This document shows, in pieces, positions 24,477-33,242 of a DNA stretch of 64,000 nucleotides (positions are counted from its first letter, which is position 1; every line of letters begins with the position of its first letter). The DNA is taken from the NCBI RefSeq assembly GCF_013466785.1, contig NZ_CP059163.1, positions 310,001-374,000 on the forward strand. The letters run 5' to 3'. Source of the stretch: Nocardioides marinisabuli. GTDB taxonomy: Bacteria; Actinomycetota; Actinomycetes; Propionibacteriales; Nocardioidaceae. Below the pieces are notes generated by a model. The model did not search any database, was not told the DNA's origin, and saw only the letters and a list, made by a program, of their open reading frames with translations. A program made the position numbers and the translations under genes.

Positions 24477-24778
24477 TGGCGAAGACCTCAAAGGTCGTGG
24501 CCAACGAGCGACGCCGGCGGACCGTCGCCCGCTACGCCGAGCGCCGCGCCCGGCTCAAGGAGGCCGTGCGGACCGCGGCCACGCCGCAGGAGCGAGAGGC
24601 GGCCGTCCGTGCCCTCGCGCGACTGCCGCGCGACGCCTCGCCCGTGCGGGTGCGCAACCGCGACCAGGTCGACGGGCGCCCGCGTGGGTACGTCGGCAAG
24701 GTCGGCCTGTCGCGCATCAACCTGCGCACCCTGGCCCACCGCGGCGAGCTGCCGGGCATCACCACGTCCTCCTGGTGA
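24476..24778 (+). CDS. rpsN: 30S ribosomal protein S14 paralogue (zinc-independent)
   Basis: 100 residues: [40 protein letters not shown] and [19 protein letters not shown] identify long S14 without the CXXC zinc motif. Last gene of the operon. Start overlaps the L28 remnant stop. No strong terminator follows; the next 119 bases hold a GC-rich segment and the start region of the SARP gene. Confidence 0.95.
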   Translation: MAKTSKVVANERRRRTVARYAERRARLKEAVRTAATPQEREAAVRALARLPRDASPVRVRNRDQVDGRPRGYVGKVGLSRINLRTLAHRGELPGITTSSW

Positions 24779-24897
24779 CGAGCGGGTCGGCTCCCGGGGC
24801 TCCCCGCAGGCGCGGCGGCGCCGGCGATAACCACTGCCGCTGCACCCTCCTGCTCGCCTAGCCTGGAGGATGCACGCCGACCGGGCGTGCACAGCGC

Positions 24898-27800
24898 GTG
24901 GATGTGCCGGTGGACGAGACGAACCTGCTTCGGGTGAGCCTGCTGGGCCGTCTGGGGGCGTCGTACGACGGCGCGCCCCTCGACCTGGGTGGGCGGCGCC
25001 AGCGCGCGGTGCTGGCGGTCCTGCTGCTGGCCCGTGGCGAGCTGGTGCCGGTCGAGCGGCTGGTCGAGGCGGTGTGGGGCGGGCAGGCCGGCGACACCGC
25101 GGTCGGTGCGCTGCAGTCCTACGTCTCGCACCTGCGCCGTCGGCTGCAACCGGGCGCGGCCGCCCGCGCCCGCTCCGCGGTCATCGTGCGCGAGGGCCCC
25201 GGCTACGCCGTGCGGCTGCCGGAGGAGGCGGTCGACGCGTGGCGGTTCGAGGCCCTCGTGGCGCGCGCAGAGCGCCTCGAGCGGCCCGCCGAGGCCGTCG
25301 CCGTGCTGCGCGAGGCGCTCGCGCTGTGGACCGGCCCCGCGCTCGCGGAGTACGCCGACGAGCCCTGGGTGGCCGCCGACGTCGCCCGGCTCACCGAGCT
25401 GCGCCGCGTCGCCCGGGAACGGCTGCTGGCGGCCCGGCTGGAGGTCGAGGACCCTGCGGCGCTGGTGCCCGAGCTCGAGGCCCTGGTGCAGGAGGACCCG
25501 CTGCGGGAGGAGCGGTGGCGCGCCCTCACGGTGGCGCTCTACCGCTCGCAGCGCCAGGCCGACGCCCTCGCCGCGCTGCGCACCGCCCGGCGGACCCTGG
25601 CCGACGAGCTCGGGGTCGACCCGGGCCCGGCGCTGCAGCGCCTGGAGGCCGCCGTGCTGGCCCACTCCCCCGACCTGCTGCCGGCCCCGGCCGCGCCGAC
25701 CGGGCCGGCCGCAGCAGCAGCACCAGGCCCTCCGACCGCCGTCGGCACGGCACCGCTCGTCGAGCGCCACGACGAGCTCGTCACGCTGCGGGGCGCGGTC
25801 GAGGCGCTCGCCCGGCGACGCTCCGGGCTGGTCGTGGTGCAGGGGCCGGCCGGCATCGGCAAGACCCGCCTGCTCCTGGAAACCGGCCGGCTGGCCGCCG
25901 AGCGCTCGGTGCGCCTGCTCACCGCCCGCGGCTCGCAGCTGGAGACCGCCTTCGCGCACGGCGTGGTGCGCCAGCTGCTCGGGCCGGCGCTCGGCGAGGG
26001 TCCGGGGCGCGAGGAGCTGCTGCGCGACGCCGGGGCGGCCCGCGGGGTCCTCGACCTCGCCGAGGGGGGCCGCGTCGACGGCTTCGCCGTGCTCGACGGG
26101 CTGCACCGGCTCGTGGCCGCGCTGGCGGCGCGGGGGCCGCTCGTGCTGGCCGTCGACGACGCCCAGTGGTGCGACGCCGGTTCGCTGCGCTTCCTGGCCT
26201 ACCTCGCCCGACGCCTGGACACGCTCCCGGTGCTGCTGGTCGTCGCGGGACGCACCGTGGGTGACGAGCTGCGTCAGCAGGCGCCGCTGACGGAGCTGGC
26301 CCTCGAGCCCGACGCCCGGCTGCTGCGCCCGGCCGCGCTGTCGTACGCGGCGACCGTGGAGCTGGTCTCCGCCGCACTGGGCACCGAGCCGGCGCCGCTC
26401 TTCGCCGAGGCCTGTCACCGCACGACCGCCGGCAACCCGATGCTGCTCAGCCACCTGCTGAGGGCGCTGGCCGCCGACGACGTGCGGCCGGACGCCGCGC
26501 ACGCCGACCGGGTGCTGGCGATCGGCACCCGGGCGGTGTCCAGCACGGTGCTGATGCGGCTGCGCGGCCTGCCCGACGACGTGGTCGACGTGGCCCGGGC
26601 CGCCGCCGTGCTGGGTGACGGCGCCTCGTCGGTGATGGTCGCCGACCTGGCGGGGGTGGCCGAGGACCGGGCCGTGGCAGCCCTCGGCGAGCTGACCCGT
26701 GCCGAGGTGCTCGGCGACCACCAGCCGATCTCCTTCGTGCACCCGGTGGTGCGCGACGCCCTGCACCAGTCCCTGGCGGCGGTCGAGCGGGCCCGCTGGC
26801 ACGAGCGGGCCGCAGGCGTGCTGCGCGCCCGCGGCGGCAGCGACGAGCAGGTCGCCGCCCACCTGCTCGTGGCCCCGGCCCGCGGTGACGAGCAGGTCGG
26901 TGAGCTGCTGCGCAGCGCCGCAGCGGCGGCGGCCGACCGGGGCGCGCCCGAGAGCGCGGCGACCTACCTGCGCCGTGCCCTCGACGAGCAGCCGCAGGCG
27001 CCCTGGCGGCCGACGGCGCTGCTGCTGCAGCTGGGGATGCTCGAGGCGGCGTTCGACGGCGCCGCCGGGGTGGCCCACCTCGAGGAGGCCTACCGCCTGC
27101 ACCCCGACCCGGCCCGCCGCGGCGAGATCGCGCTGGCCTGCGGCGCCACCCACGTCTTCGCCAGCCCGCCCGGCGTGGCGACCGCCTTCGCCCGCGAGGC
27201 CGCCGCCTGTCTCCCGCCGGGTGCACCGGGGTCGGCGGACCAGCGGCAGGGCCTGGTCGCGCTGCAGCGGATGGCGGGCTTCCTGCACGCCCACGAGGAC
27301 GGCTGGCGCACGCCGGCACCGACGCCGGAGGGCCATGGACCGGGCGCGCAGATGCTGGCGGCGACCATCGCGCTGGAGTCGCTGGTCGCCGGCACCGACC
27401 GGGAGGGTGTCGTCGCGATGGCGCGCCGGGCGCTCGCGGACGACCAGCTGCTCGGCGTCGACGACGGCCTCTTCTGGATCAACGCCGCCGTCGTCCTCAC
27501 CGTCTGCGAGGAGCCGCTCGGCGACTTCTGGAGCCGCGCCCGCCGGGTCGCGAGCGCGCGGGGATCGCTGTTCGCGACCCTGTCGATCAACCTGTGGGAG
27601 GGGTTCGAGCGCTGGCTGCACGGCGACCTCGACGGCGCCCTCGCGTGCCTGGGCGACGGGCTCGAGCAGGACCGGATGTGGGGCGGAACCGGCATCGGCG
27701 AGGCGGTCGGGCGCGCGTTCTCGGTCTGCTGCCACCTCGACCGCGGCGACGTCGCGGCGGCCCGCCGGGTCGCCGACGGGCTCACCCCGGGCCCGGCCTT

Positions 27801-28518
27801 CGGCGAGGGCGGACGCCTCCTGTCCCAGGCGCGGGCCCGGCTGCTGCTGGCCGAGGGCCGACCGGCGGAGGCGCTGGCCACCCTCGACGAGGCGCCGGTC
27901 GGCATCGCCATCGCCAACCCGGTGTGGAACCCCTGGCGCGCCGTGCGGGCCGCGGCGCTGCACGCGCTGGGTGAGGCGGCGGCAGCGCAGGAGACCGCCG
28001 CGGCCCAGGTCGACCTGCTGCGCTCGTGGGGTGCTCCCGGCGCGCTGGGCCAGGGGCTCTGCCAGCTCGGCGAGCTGCGCGGCGCCGACGGGGTCGACGA
28101 CCTGCGCGAGGCGGTCGCACTGCTCTCCCGCACCCCGGCGGCCCTGGCCCTGGCGCGGGCCCGCTGCGCGCTGGGCCGGCTGCCGCGGGTGCCCGACGCC
28201 GAGGCCGTCCCGCTGCTGCTCGCGGCGCACCGCACCGCCGAGGAGCTCGGTGCCGGCGGCCTCCACGAGGCTGCCCGGGAGGGGCTGGGGCGACGCGGCC
28301 ACCCGGTCGTCGGCTGTCCGGAGGCGCCTCGCGGGCCCTCGCCGACCGAGCGCCGGGTCGTCGACCTGGCGGCCTCGGGGCTGGCGCCCGAGGTCGTCGC
28401 GCGGCGGCTGTTCCTCACCCCGGCGACCGTGCGCCGCATCCTCGACGAGGTCGGCTCAAGTCGTCCTCAAGTGGGGGCGGGCATGCTCGACGACCAGGCG
28501 GACAGGAGACGCTCGTGA
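24898..28518 (+). CDS. large SARP-AAA ATPase-LuxR-type transcriptional regulator
   Basis: 1206 residues. Residues about 10-100: OmpR-like SARP DNA-binding domain; 105-250: BTAD helical domain (WTGPALAEYADEPW, ELGVDPGPALQRLEAAVL); about 280-600: ATPase with Walker A GPAGIGKT at about 316-323 and Walker B LVLAVDDAQWCD; TPR-like repeats; C-terminal LuxR-type helix-turn-helix (PTERRVVDLAASGLAPEVVARRLFL). Such regulators activate nearby biosynthetic genes. CTCAAGT heptamers at 11-bp spacing lie inside its 3' end and before the second oxidoreductase, marking both as targets. The start is uncertain: several in-frame GTGs occur from 24898 to 24931. Confidence 0.93.
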   Translation: MDVPVDETNLLRVSLLGRLGASYDGAPLDLGGRRQRAVLAVLLLARGELVPVERLVEAVWGGQAGDTAVGALQSYVSHLRRRLQPGAAARARSAVIVREGPGYAVRLPEEAVDAWRFEALVARAERLERPAEAVAVLREALALWTGPALAEYADEPWVAADVARLTELRRVARERLLAARLEVEDPAALVPELEALVQEDPLREERWRALTVALYRSQRQADALAALRTARRTLADELGVDPGPALQRLEAAVLAHSPDLLPAPAAPTGPAAAAAPGPPTAVGTAPLVERHDELVTLRGAVEALARRRSGLVVVQGPAGIGKTRLLLETGRLAAERSVRLLTARGSQLETAFAHGVVRQLLGPALGEGPGREELLRDAGAARGVLDLAEGGRVDGFAVLDGLHRLVAALAARGPLVLAVDDAQWCDAGSLRFLAYLARRLDTLPVLLVVAGRTVGDELRQQAPLTELALEPDARLLRPAALSYAATVELVSAALGTEPAPLFAEACHRTTAGNPMLLSHLLRALAADDVRPDAAHADRVLAIGTRAVSSTVLMRLRGLPDDVVDVARAAAVLGDGASSVMVADLAGVAEDRAVAALGELTRAEVLGDHQPISFVHPVVRDALHQSLAAVERARWHERAAGVLRARGGSDEQVAAHLLVAPARGDEQVGELLRSAAAAAADRGAPESAATYLRRALDEQPQAPWRPTALLLQLGMLEAAFDGAAGVAHLEEAYRLHPDPARRGEIALACGATHVFASPPGVATAFAREAAACLPPGAPGSADQRQGLVALQRMAGFLHAHEDGWRTPAPTPEGHGPGAQMLAATIALESLVAGTDREGVVAMARRALADDQLLGVDDGLFWINAAVVLTVCEEPLGDFWSRARRVASARGSLFATLSINLWEGFERWLHGDLDGALACLGDGLEQDRMWGGTGIGEAVGRAFSVCCHLDRGDVAAARRVADGLTPGPAFGEGGRLLSQARARLLLAEGRPAEALATLDEAPVGIAIANPVWNPWRAVRAAALHALGEAAAAQETAAAQVDLLRSWGAPGALGQGLCQLGELRGADGVDDLREAVALLSRTPAALALARARCALGRLPRVPDAEAVPLLLAAHRTAEELGAGGLHEAAREGLGRRGHPVVGCPEAPRGPSPTERRVVDLAASGLAPEVVARRLFLTPATVRRILDEVGSSRPQVGAGMLDDQADRRRS
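28455..28472 (+). promoter_or_regulatory. SARP-type heptamer direct repeat before FAD oxidoreductase 1
   Basis: CTCAAGT at 28455-28461 and again at 28466-28472, an 11-bp period. SARP proteins bind heptamer direct repeats on one helix face at such spacing. Located 43 bases before the oxidoreductase start, within the coding end of the regulator. Confidence 0.65.
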
Positions 28519-29879
28519 CGGTGCAGCAGGACGACCGGGCCCGCGGGCTGCGTGGGCTGTGCGGCGGGGCGGTCTGCCTGCCCGGCGACGCGGCGTACGA
28601 CCTGGCCCGCACGCCGTGGAACCTCATGCTCGACGACCACCCGGCCGCCGTGGCCTACCCGGCCGGCGCCCAGGAGGTCGGCGAGGTGGTGCGGGCCGCT
28701 GCTGCGAACGGGCTCTCGGTGGCCGCGCAGGGCACCGGGCACGGCGCGCCGCCGCTGGCCGGTCGGCTGGCCGACGCCGTGCTGCTGCGCACCTCGGCGA
28801 TGACCGAGGTGCGGATCTCGCCCGAGACCCGGACCGCACGGGTGGGCGCCGGCGTGCTCTGGGGCGACCTCGCCGAGGCGGCCGGCCGGCACGGTCTGGC
28901 CGCGCTGCACCCCACCTCCCCCGACGTCGGCGTGGTCGGCTACTCCCTCGGCGGCGGGATCGGCTGGTACGCCCGCCGGCTGGGCCTGCAGTGCAACGCC
29001 GTGCGCGCGGCCGAGGTGGTGCTCGCCGACGGCAGCGTGGTGCGGGCCAGCGCCGACAGCGAGCCCGAGCTGTTCTGGGCGCTGCGCGGCAGCGGTGCCC
29101 CGCTGGGCGTGGTGTGCGCGCTCGAGTTCGAGCTGCACCCCGTCCGGAGCGTGGTGGCGGGCACGCTGGCCTGGGACTGGACCCACCTGGAGCGGGTGCT
29201 GCCCGCCTGGGTGGCGTGGTGCGAGACGGCCCCGCGCGAGGTCACCACCTCGTTCCGGGTGCTCAGCGTCGGCGAGGAGGAGGCGATGCCGGCCGCGATG
29301 CGGGGGCGCCGGCTGGTGCTGGTCGACGGCGCCGTGCTGGGCTCCGACGCCCTGGCCGCCGAGGTCCTGGCGCCGCTGCGGGCGCTGGCCCCCGAGATCG
29401 ACACGGTGGCGCGGGTGCCGGCCGCCTCGCTCGTGCGGCTGCACCTGGAGCCCGAGGGCCCCACCCCGGCGTACGCGAGCAGCGTGCTGGTCGACTCCCT
29501 GCCCGACGCCGCCGTCGACGCGGTCCTCGGGGCCGTGGGTCCGGGCTCCGCGAGCGAGCTGTCGCTGGTCGAGCTGCGCCAGCTCGGGGGCGCCCTCGCC
29601 GAGCGCGACCCCCGCGGAGGGGCGCTGGACCGGCTGGAGGGCCGCTTCCTGGCGCTCGGCGTGGGCCTCGACCCCGACCCTGCGGGCTGGGCCCGCCAGC
29701 GCGAGGACGCGCGCCGCTTCGTCGACGCCGTGGCCCCCTGGTCGGGGCGCACCTACCTGCCGATGGTCGACGAGCGCTCCGACACCCGCAAGGCCTTCCC
29801 GCCCGAGGTGCACGCGCGGCTGAGCGCCGTACGCCGCGCCGTCGACCCGGCCGGCCTGTTCATGCCGCCGCACCACTGA
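28515..29879 (+). CDS. FAD-linked oxidoreductase (BBE-like)
   Basis: 454 residues from GTG overlapping the regulator stop. PCMH/VAO-type FAD-binding domain: AVAYPAGAQEVGEVVRAA, GTGHGAPP (His candidate for covalent FAD), SPDVGVVGYSLGGGIGWYAR; C-terminal berberine-bridge-like tail (VDPAGLFMPPHH). No second Cys attachment is evident. It oxidises an unknown small molecule with O2. Coupled to and probably activated by the SARP regulator. Confidence 0.9.
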   Translation: MTVQQDDRARGLRGLCGGAVCLPGDAAYDLARTPWNLMLDDHPAAVAYPAGAQEVGEVVRAAAANGLSVAAQGTGHGAPPLAGRLADAVLLRTSAMTEVRISPETRTARVGAGVLWGDLAEAAGRHGLAALHPTSPDVGVVGYSLGGGIGWYARRLGLQCNAVRAAEVVLADGSVVRASADSEPELFWALRGSGAPLGVVCALEFELHPVRSVVAGTLAWDWTHLERVLPAWVAWCETAPREVTTSFRVLSVGEEEAMPAAMRGRRLVLVDGAVLGSDALAAEVLAPLRALAPEIDTVARVPAASLVRLHLEPEGPTPAYASSVLVDSLPDAAVDAVLGAVGPGSASELSLVELRQLGGALAERDPRGGALDRLEGRFLALGVGLDPDPAGWARQREDARRFVDAVAPWSGRTYLPMVDERSDTRKAFPPEVHARLSAVRRAVDPAGLFMPPHH

Positions 29880-29891
29880 CCCCACGTCAGC

Positions 29892-29936
29892 CGACTTGAG
29901 CCGGGCCCTCAAGTCGCCGCCAACTCCTCCTCAAGC
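29892..29936 (+). promoter_or_regulatory. SARP-type heptamer cluster before FAD oxidoreductase 2
   Basis: ACTTGAG (29894-29900, inverted), CTCAAGT (29908-29914) and CTCAAGC (29930-29936). The two direct copies are 22 bp apart (two helical turns). The first two also make a perfect 9-bp inverted repeat, CGACTTGAG/CTCAAGTCG, which could act as a terminator-like hairpin for the upstream gene. The next ATG is at 30013. Confidence 0.6.
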
Positions 29937-30012
29937 GACCTGGGCGACGGTCCTCCTGGCGTCACCCGGACGCCACCACGCAGGCCGACGAGGCCCTGAC
30001 CCAGGAGAGACC

Positions 30013-31419
30013 ATGACCACCACGTTCGACGACACCGTCGACGCCGGGACCGCCGCGCGCACCCCCTTCGAGGAGCTGCGCCAGCGACTGACCGGCACCC
30101 TGCACACCCCCGACGACCCCGAGTACGCCGTGCGCGCCTCGGCCTGGAACCTCGCCGTCGAGATGGCGCCGGCCGCGGTCGTGGCCGTGCGCACAGCCGA
30201 GGACGTCGCCACCACGATCCGCTTCGCCCGCGAGCACGGCTGCACCGTCGGTGTGCAGGCCACCGGGCACGGGGCGAAGTCGTCGCTGGCCGGGCACCTG
30301 CTCGTGGTCACCTCCGGCCTCGACGAGCTGGTCGTCCACCCCGAGGGCTGGGCGCGGGTCGGGGCCGGCGTGAAGTGGCTGCGCGTGATCGAGGCCGCGG
30401 CGCCCTACGGCCTGGCCCCGCTCAACGGCTCGTCGAGCGACGTCGGGGTCGTCGGCTTCACCACCGGCGGCGGGGTGGGCCCGATGTCGCGGATGCACGG
30501 GATCGCGGCCGACAAGGTGCGCGCCTTCGACGTGGTCACCGGTGACGGGGTGGCCAGACGGGTCACCCCCACCGAGCACCCCGACCTGTTCCTCGCGCTG
30601 CGGGGCGGCAAGGGGGCCACCGCGATCGTGACCGCGGTGGAGCTCGACCTGGTCGAGCAGGCGACGTTCTACGGCGGCGCGATCTACTTCGACGGCGCCG
30701 ACGCCGAGGGCGTGATCCAGCGGTGGCGCGACTGGTCGGCCCGGCTGCCGGAGGTCGGCTCCACCTCGTTCGCGCTGTTCCAGCTGCCGGACCTGCCGGG
30801 GGTGCCGCCGCCGCTGGTCGGGCGGATGACCCTGGCGGTGCGCTTCCTGTGGGTGGGCGACCCCGCGGAGGGGCGGGCCCTGCTCGACGAGATCAGGGGG
30901 TTGGCGCCGGTCGTGCTCGACGACGCCGGCCTGCGCCCCTACACCGAGGTCGACGCCGTCCACGCCGACCCGGTCGACCCGATGCCGTGCACCGACCCGG
31001 CGATGCTGCTGACCGACTTCCCGGCCGAGGCCGCCGAGCTGCTGCTCGCCGTGGCCGGCCCCGGGTCGGGCTCGCCGCAGGTGCTCGTCGAGGTGCGCGC
31101 GCTCGGCGGGGCCTACGCCCGGCCGCCGGCCCACCCCGACGCGTTCTCCCACCGCGCGGCGGGCTACAGCGTCCTCGCGGTCGGCATCCCGGGCACCGGC
31201 TCCTCCGAGCACGCGCAGTGCCTGTTCTCGGCGCTGTCGGACTGGGACACCGGAGGCATCTGGCCGAACTTCGGCCCGCCGCACGACGAGACGACCGCAC
31301 GCCGGGCCTACGCGCCGGCGACGCTGCGGCGCCTCGCCGAGGTCGCGCGGACCTACGACCCCGACGGTGTGCTGCAGTGCGGCGAGTACGCGCGGCTGGC
31401 CGACGCGGTCACGACGTGA
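30013..31419 (+). CDS. FAD-binding oxidoreductase (BBE-like) 2
   Basis: 468 residues from ATG (AGGAGA 6 bases upstream). Same family as the preceding oxidoreductase: VVAVRTAEDVATTIRFA, ATGHGAKSSLAG, SSDVGVVGFTTGGGVGPMSR, then substrate domain and a YDPDGVLQCGEYA tail. The pair shares FAD motifs but is diverged, so they are probably not simple duplicates. Its own promoter region carries SARP-type repeats. The 3' end overlaps the convergent FtsH-like gene by 67 bases. Product unknown. Confidence 0.9.
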   Translation: MTTTFDDTVDAGTAARTPFEELRQRLTGTLHTPDDPEYAVRASAWNLAVEMAPAAVVAVRTAEDVATTIRFAREHGCTVGVQATGHGAKSSLAGHLLVVTSGLDELVVHPEGWARVGAGVKWLRVIEAAAPYGLAPLNGSSSDVGVVGFTTGGGVGPMSRMHGIAADKVRAFDVVTGDGVARRVTPTEHPDLFLALRGGKGATAIVTAVELDLVEQATFYGGAIYFDGADAEGVIQRWRDWSARLPEVGSTSFALFQLPDLPGVPPPLVGRMTLAVRFLWVGDPAEGRALLDEIRGLAPVVLDDAGLRPYTEVDAVHADPVDPMPCTDPAMLLTDFPAEAAELLLAVAGPGSGSPQVLVEVRALGGAYARPPAHPDAFSHRAAGYSVLAVGIPGTGSSEHAQCLFSALSDWDTGGIWPNFGPPHDETTARRAYAPATLRRLAEVARTYDPDGVLQCGEYARLADAVTT

Positions 31420-33242
31420 GACGGCGGCGGCGCCGCGGGCCGGGCGTCGCCGTCGAGCAGGAGGAGCAGTCCCGCCTCGTCCACCGACTCCGACTCGAGC
31501 AGCTCGTCGACGAGGCTGTCGAGCACGCTCGCGTGCCGCTCGAGCACCGTGCGCGCCTCGGCCCGCGCCTCGTCGAGCAGACGGCGCACGCCGTCCTCCA
31601 CGAGACGACGGTGGCGCTCGGAGAGCACCGGGTCGGTCGCCTCCGGGTCCAGCGCCTCGTCGGCGACCCGCCCGGCCAGCCTGACGACCCCGACGTCGGG
31701 GTCCAGCCCCAGCCGGGTCACCGCCTCGCGGGCCAGGCGGGTCGCCTCCATCAGGCCGTTCTCGCCCACCGACGAGCCCGAGCCGAGCACCAGCTCCTCG
31801 GCGACCCGACCGGCGAGCTCCACGCCGGCCCGGCGGCGTACGCCGTCGAGGGTCCAGCAGGTCGTCTCGGCGTCGGCGCTGGTGACCCTCGGCCCCGACG
31901 CGGCCAGCGTGACCCGGTGCACGTGGTCGCCGGCGGCGTGGGCCACCACGGCCCGGCCCGCCTCGTGCACCGCCAGGCGCTGCCGCTCGACGGCCGTCGC
32001 CTCGTGGCCGCGGCCGCGCGGACCCGAGACGACGCGCTCGACGGCCTCCTCCAGGCTGGTGGCGTCGATCGTGGCGCGGCCGGCGCGCACGCTGAGCAGC
32101 GCCGCCTCGTTGACCACGCCGGCGAGGTCGGCGCCGGTGAGCCCGGGGGTGCGTCGCGCCAGGGTGAGCAGGTCGATCCCCGGGTCGAGGGGGCGCCGGG
32201 CCGTGTGCACGCGCAGGATCGCCAGACGACCGTTGAGGTCCGGGGCCTCGACCACGACGTGCCGGTCGAGGCGGCCGGGTCGCACCAGCGCCGGGTCGAG
32301 GATGTCGGGACGGTTCGTGGCGCCCATCACGACCACCCCGGTGGCGGCGGTGAACCCGTCGAGCTCGACCAGGAGCTGGTTGAGGGTCTGCTCGCGCTCC
32401 TCGTTGCCGCCCGCCCCGCGTCGCCTGCCCAGGGCGTCGATCTCGTCGATGAAGACGATCGCGGGCGCCGCTTCGCGCACGCGGGTGAAGAGGTCGCGGA
32501 CCCGGGCCGCCCCGACCCCGACCAGCGACTCCACGAACTCCGCGCCCGCCACCGAGAAGAAGGGGACGCCGGCCTCGCCGGCGGTCGCCCTGGCGATCAG
32601 GGTCTTGCCGGTGCCGGGAGGTCCGAAGAGCAGCACGCCCTTCGGCGGCTCGGCGCCCACCGTGCTGTAGCGCTCCGGCTCGCGCAGGTACTCGACGATC
32701 TCGCGCAGCTCGCCCACCGCCTCGTCGACACCGGCGACGTCGGCGAACCCGGTCGCCGGCGGCGCGACCCGGCCTCCGCGGCGACCGCGGTCCAGGGTGC
32801 CGAAGCGGCGCACCTCGCCGGTCGCGCCGCCGGCGCCACCGACGACGACCGCGCCGAACACCGCGGCCAGCACCAGCAGCGGCAGGAGGGTCGTCACGAC
32901 CACCCGCCCGGCGCTGCGGCCCGGCTGGGGGTCCACCTCGACCCGGGCACCAGAGGCGACGAGGTCCTCCAGCAACCGGGCCGTGGCGGCGTCCGAGGTG
33001 GGGTACGCCGACCAGACCTCCGTCCCGCCTGCGACCCGGGCCTCGACCCGCGCGTCCTGGTCAAGCAGCACCGCGGAGGTCACCCGGTCCTCCGCGACCA
33101 GCGAGGCGAGCTCGTCGAGGCCGACCCGCTCGCCCCGGTCCTCGGGGGACAGCCACGCGAGCCCCCAGGCGAAGCAGCCGAGCAGCACGGCTGCCGCCAG
33201 CAGCAGCCAGGCACGCGGGGAGGGAACGGGGAGCTTGGTCAT
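31353..33242 (-). CDS. FtsH-like AAA protein with degenerate protease domain
   Basis: 629 residues. Two TM helices (about 11-30 and 115-140) flank an extracytoplasmic FtsH_ext-like region. AAA core is intact: Walker A GPPGTGKT (about 205), Walker B IVFIDEIDAL, arginine finger region NRPDILDPALVRPGRLDR, pore loop FVESLVGVGA. The C-terminal M41 domain has HEAGR at 426-430 in place of HEAGH, losing a zinc ligand, and the distal Asp ligand is Gly at about 496 (ENGLMEATRLA). It can probably unfold or remodel but not cleave. Last gene of an operon preceded by a Zur-type box; its start overlaps the vWA gene by ATGA. Confidence 0.9.
   Translation of the reverse strand: MTKLPVPSPRAWLLLAAAVLLGCFAWGLAWLSPEDRGERVGLDELASLVAEDRVTSAVLLDQDARVEARVAGGTEVWSAYPTSDAATARLLEDLVASGARVEVDPQPGRSAGRVVVTTLLPLLVLAAVFGAVVVGGAGGATGEVRRFGTLDRGRRGGRVAPPATGFADVAGVDEAVGELREIVEYLREPERYSTVGAEPPKGVLLFGPPGTGKTLIARATAGEAGVPFFSVAGAEFVESLVGVGAARVRDLFTRVREAAPAIVFIDEIDALGRRRGAGGNEEREQTLNQLLVELDGFTAATGVVVMGATNRPDILDPALVRPGRLDRHVVVEAPDLNGRLAILRVHTARRPLDPGIDLLTLARRTPGLTGADLAGVVNEAALLSVRAGRATIDATSLEEAVERVVSGPRGRGHEATAVERQRLAVHEAGRAVVAHAAGDHVHRVTLAASGPRVTSADAETTCWTLDGVRRRAGVELAGRVAEELVLGSGSSVGENGLMEATRLAREAVTRLGLDPDVGVVRLAGRVADEALDPEATDPVLSERHRRLVEDGVRRLLDEARAEARTVLERHASVLDSLVDELLESESVDEAGLLLLLDGDARPAAPPPSHVVTASASRAYSPHCSTPSGS

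Noticed and set aside
24286..24861. 191-residue frame after S18
   Set aside because: Only its first 20 residues are L36-like; the rest is a shadow of S14 and the L28 remnant.
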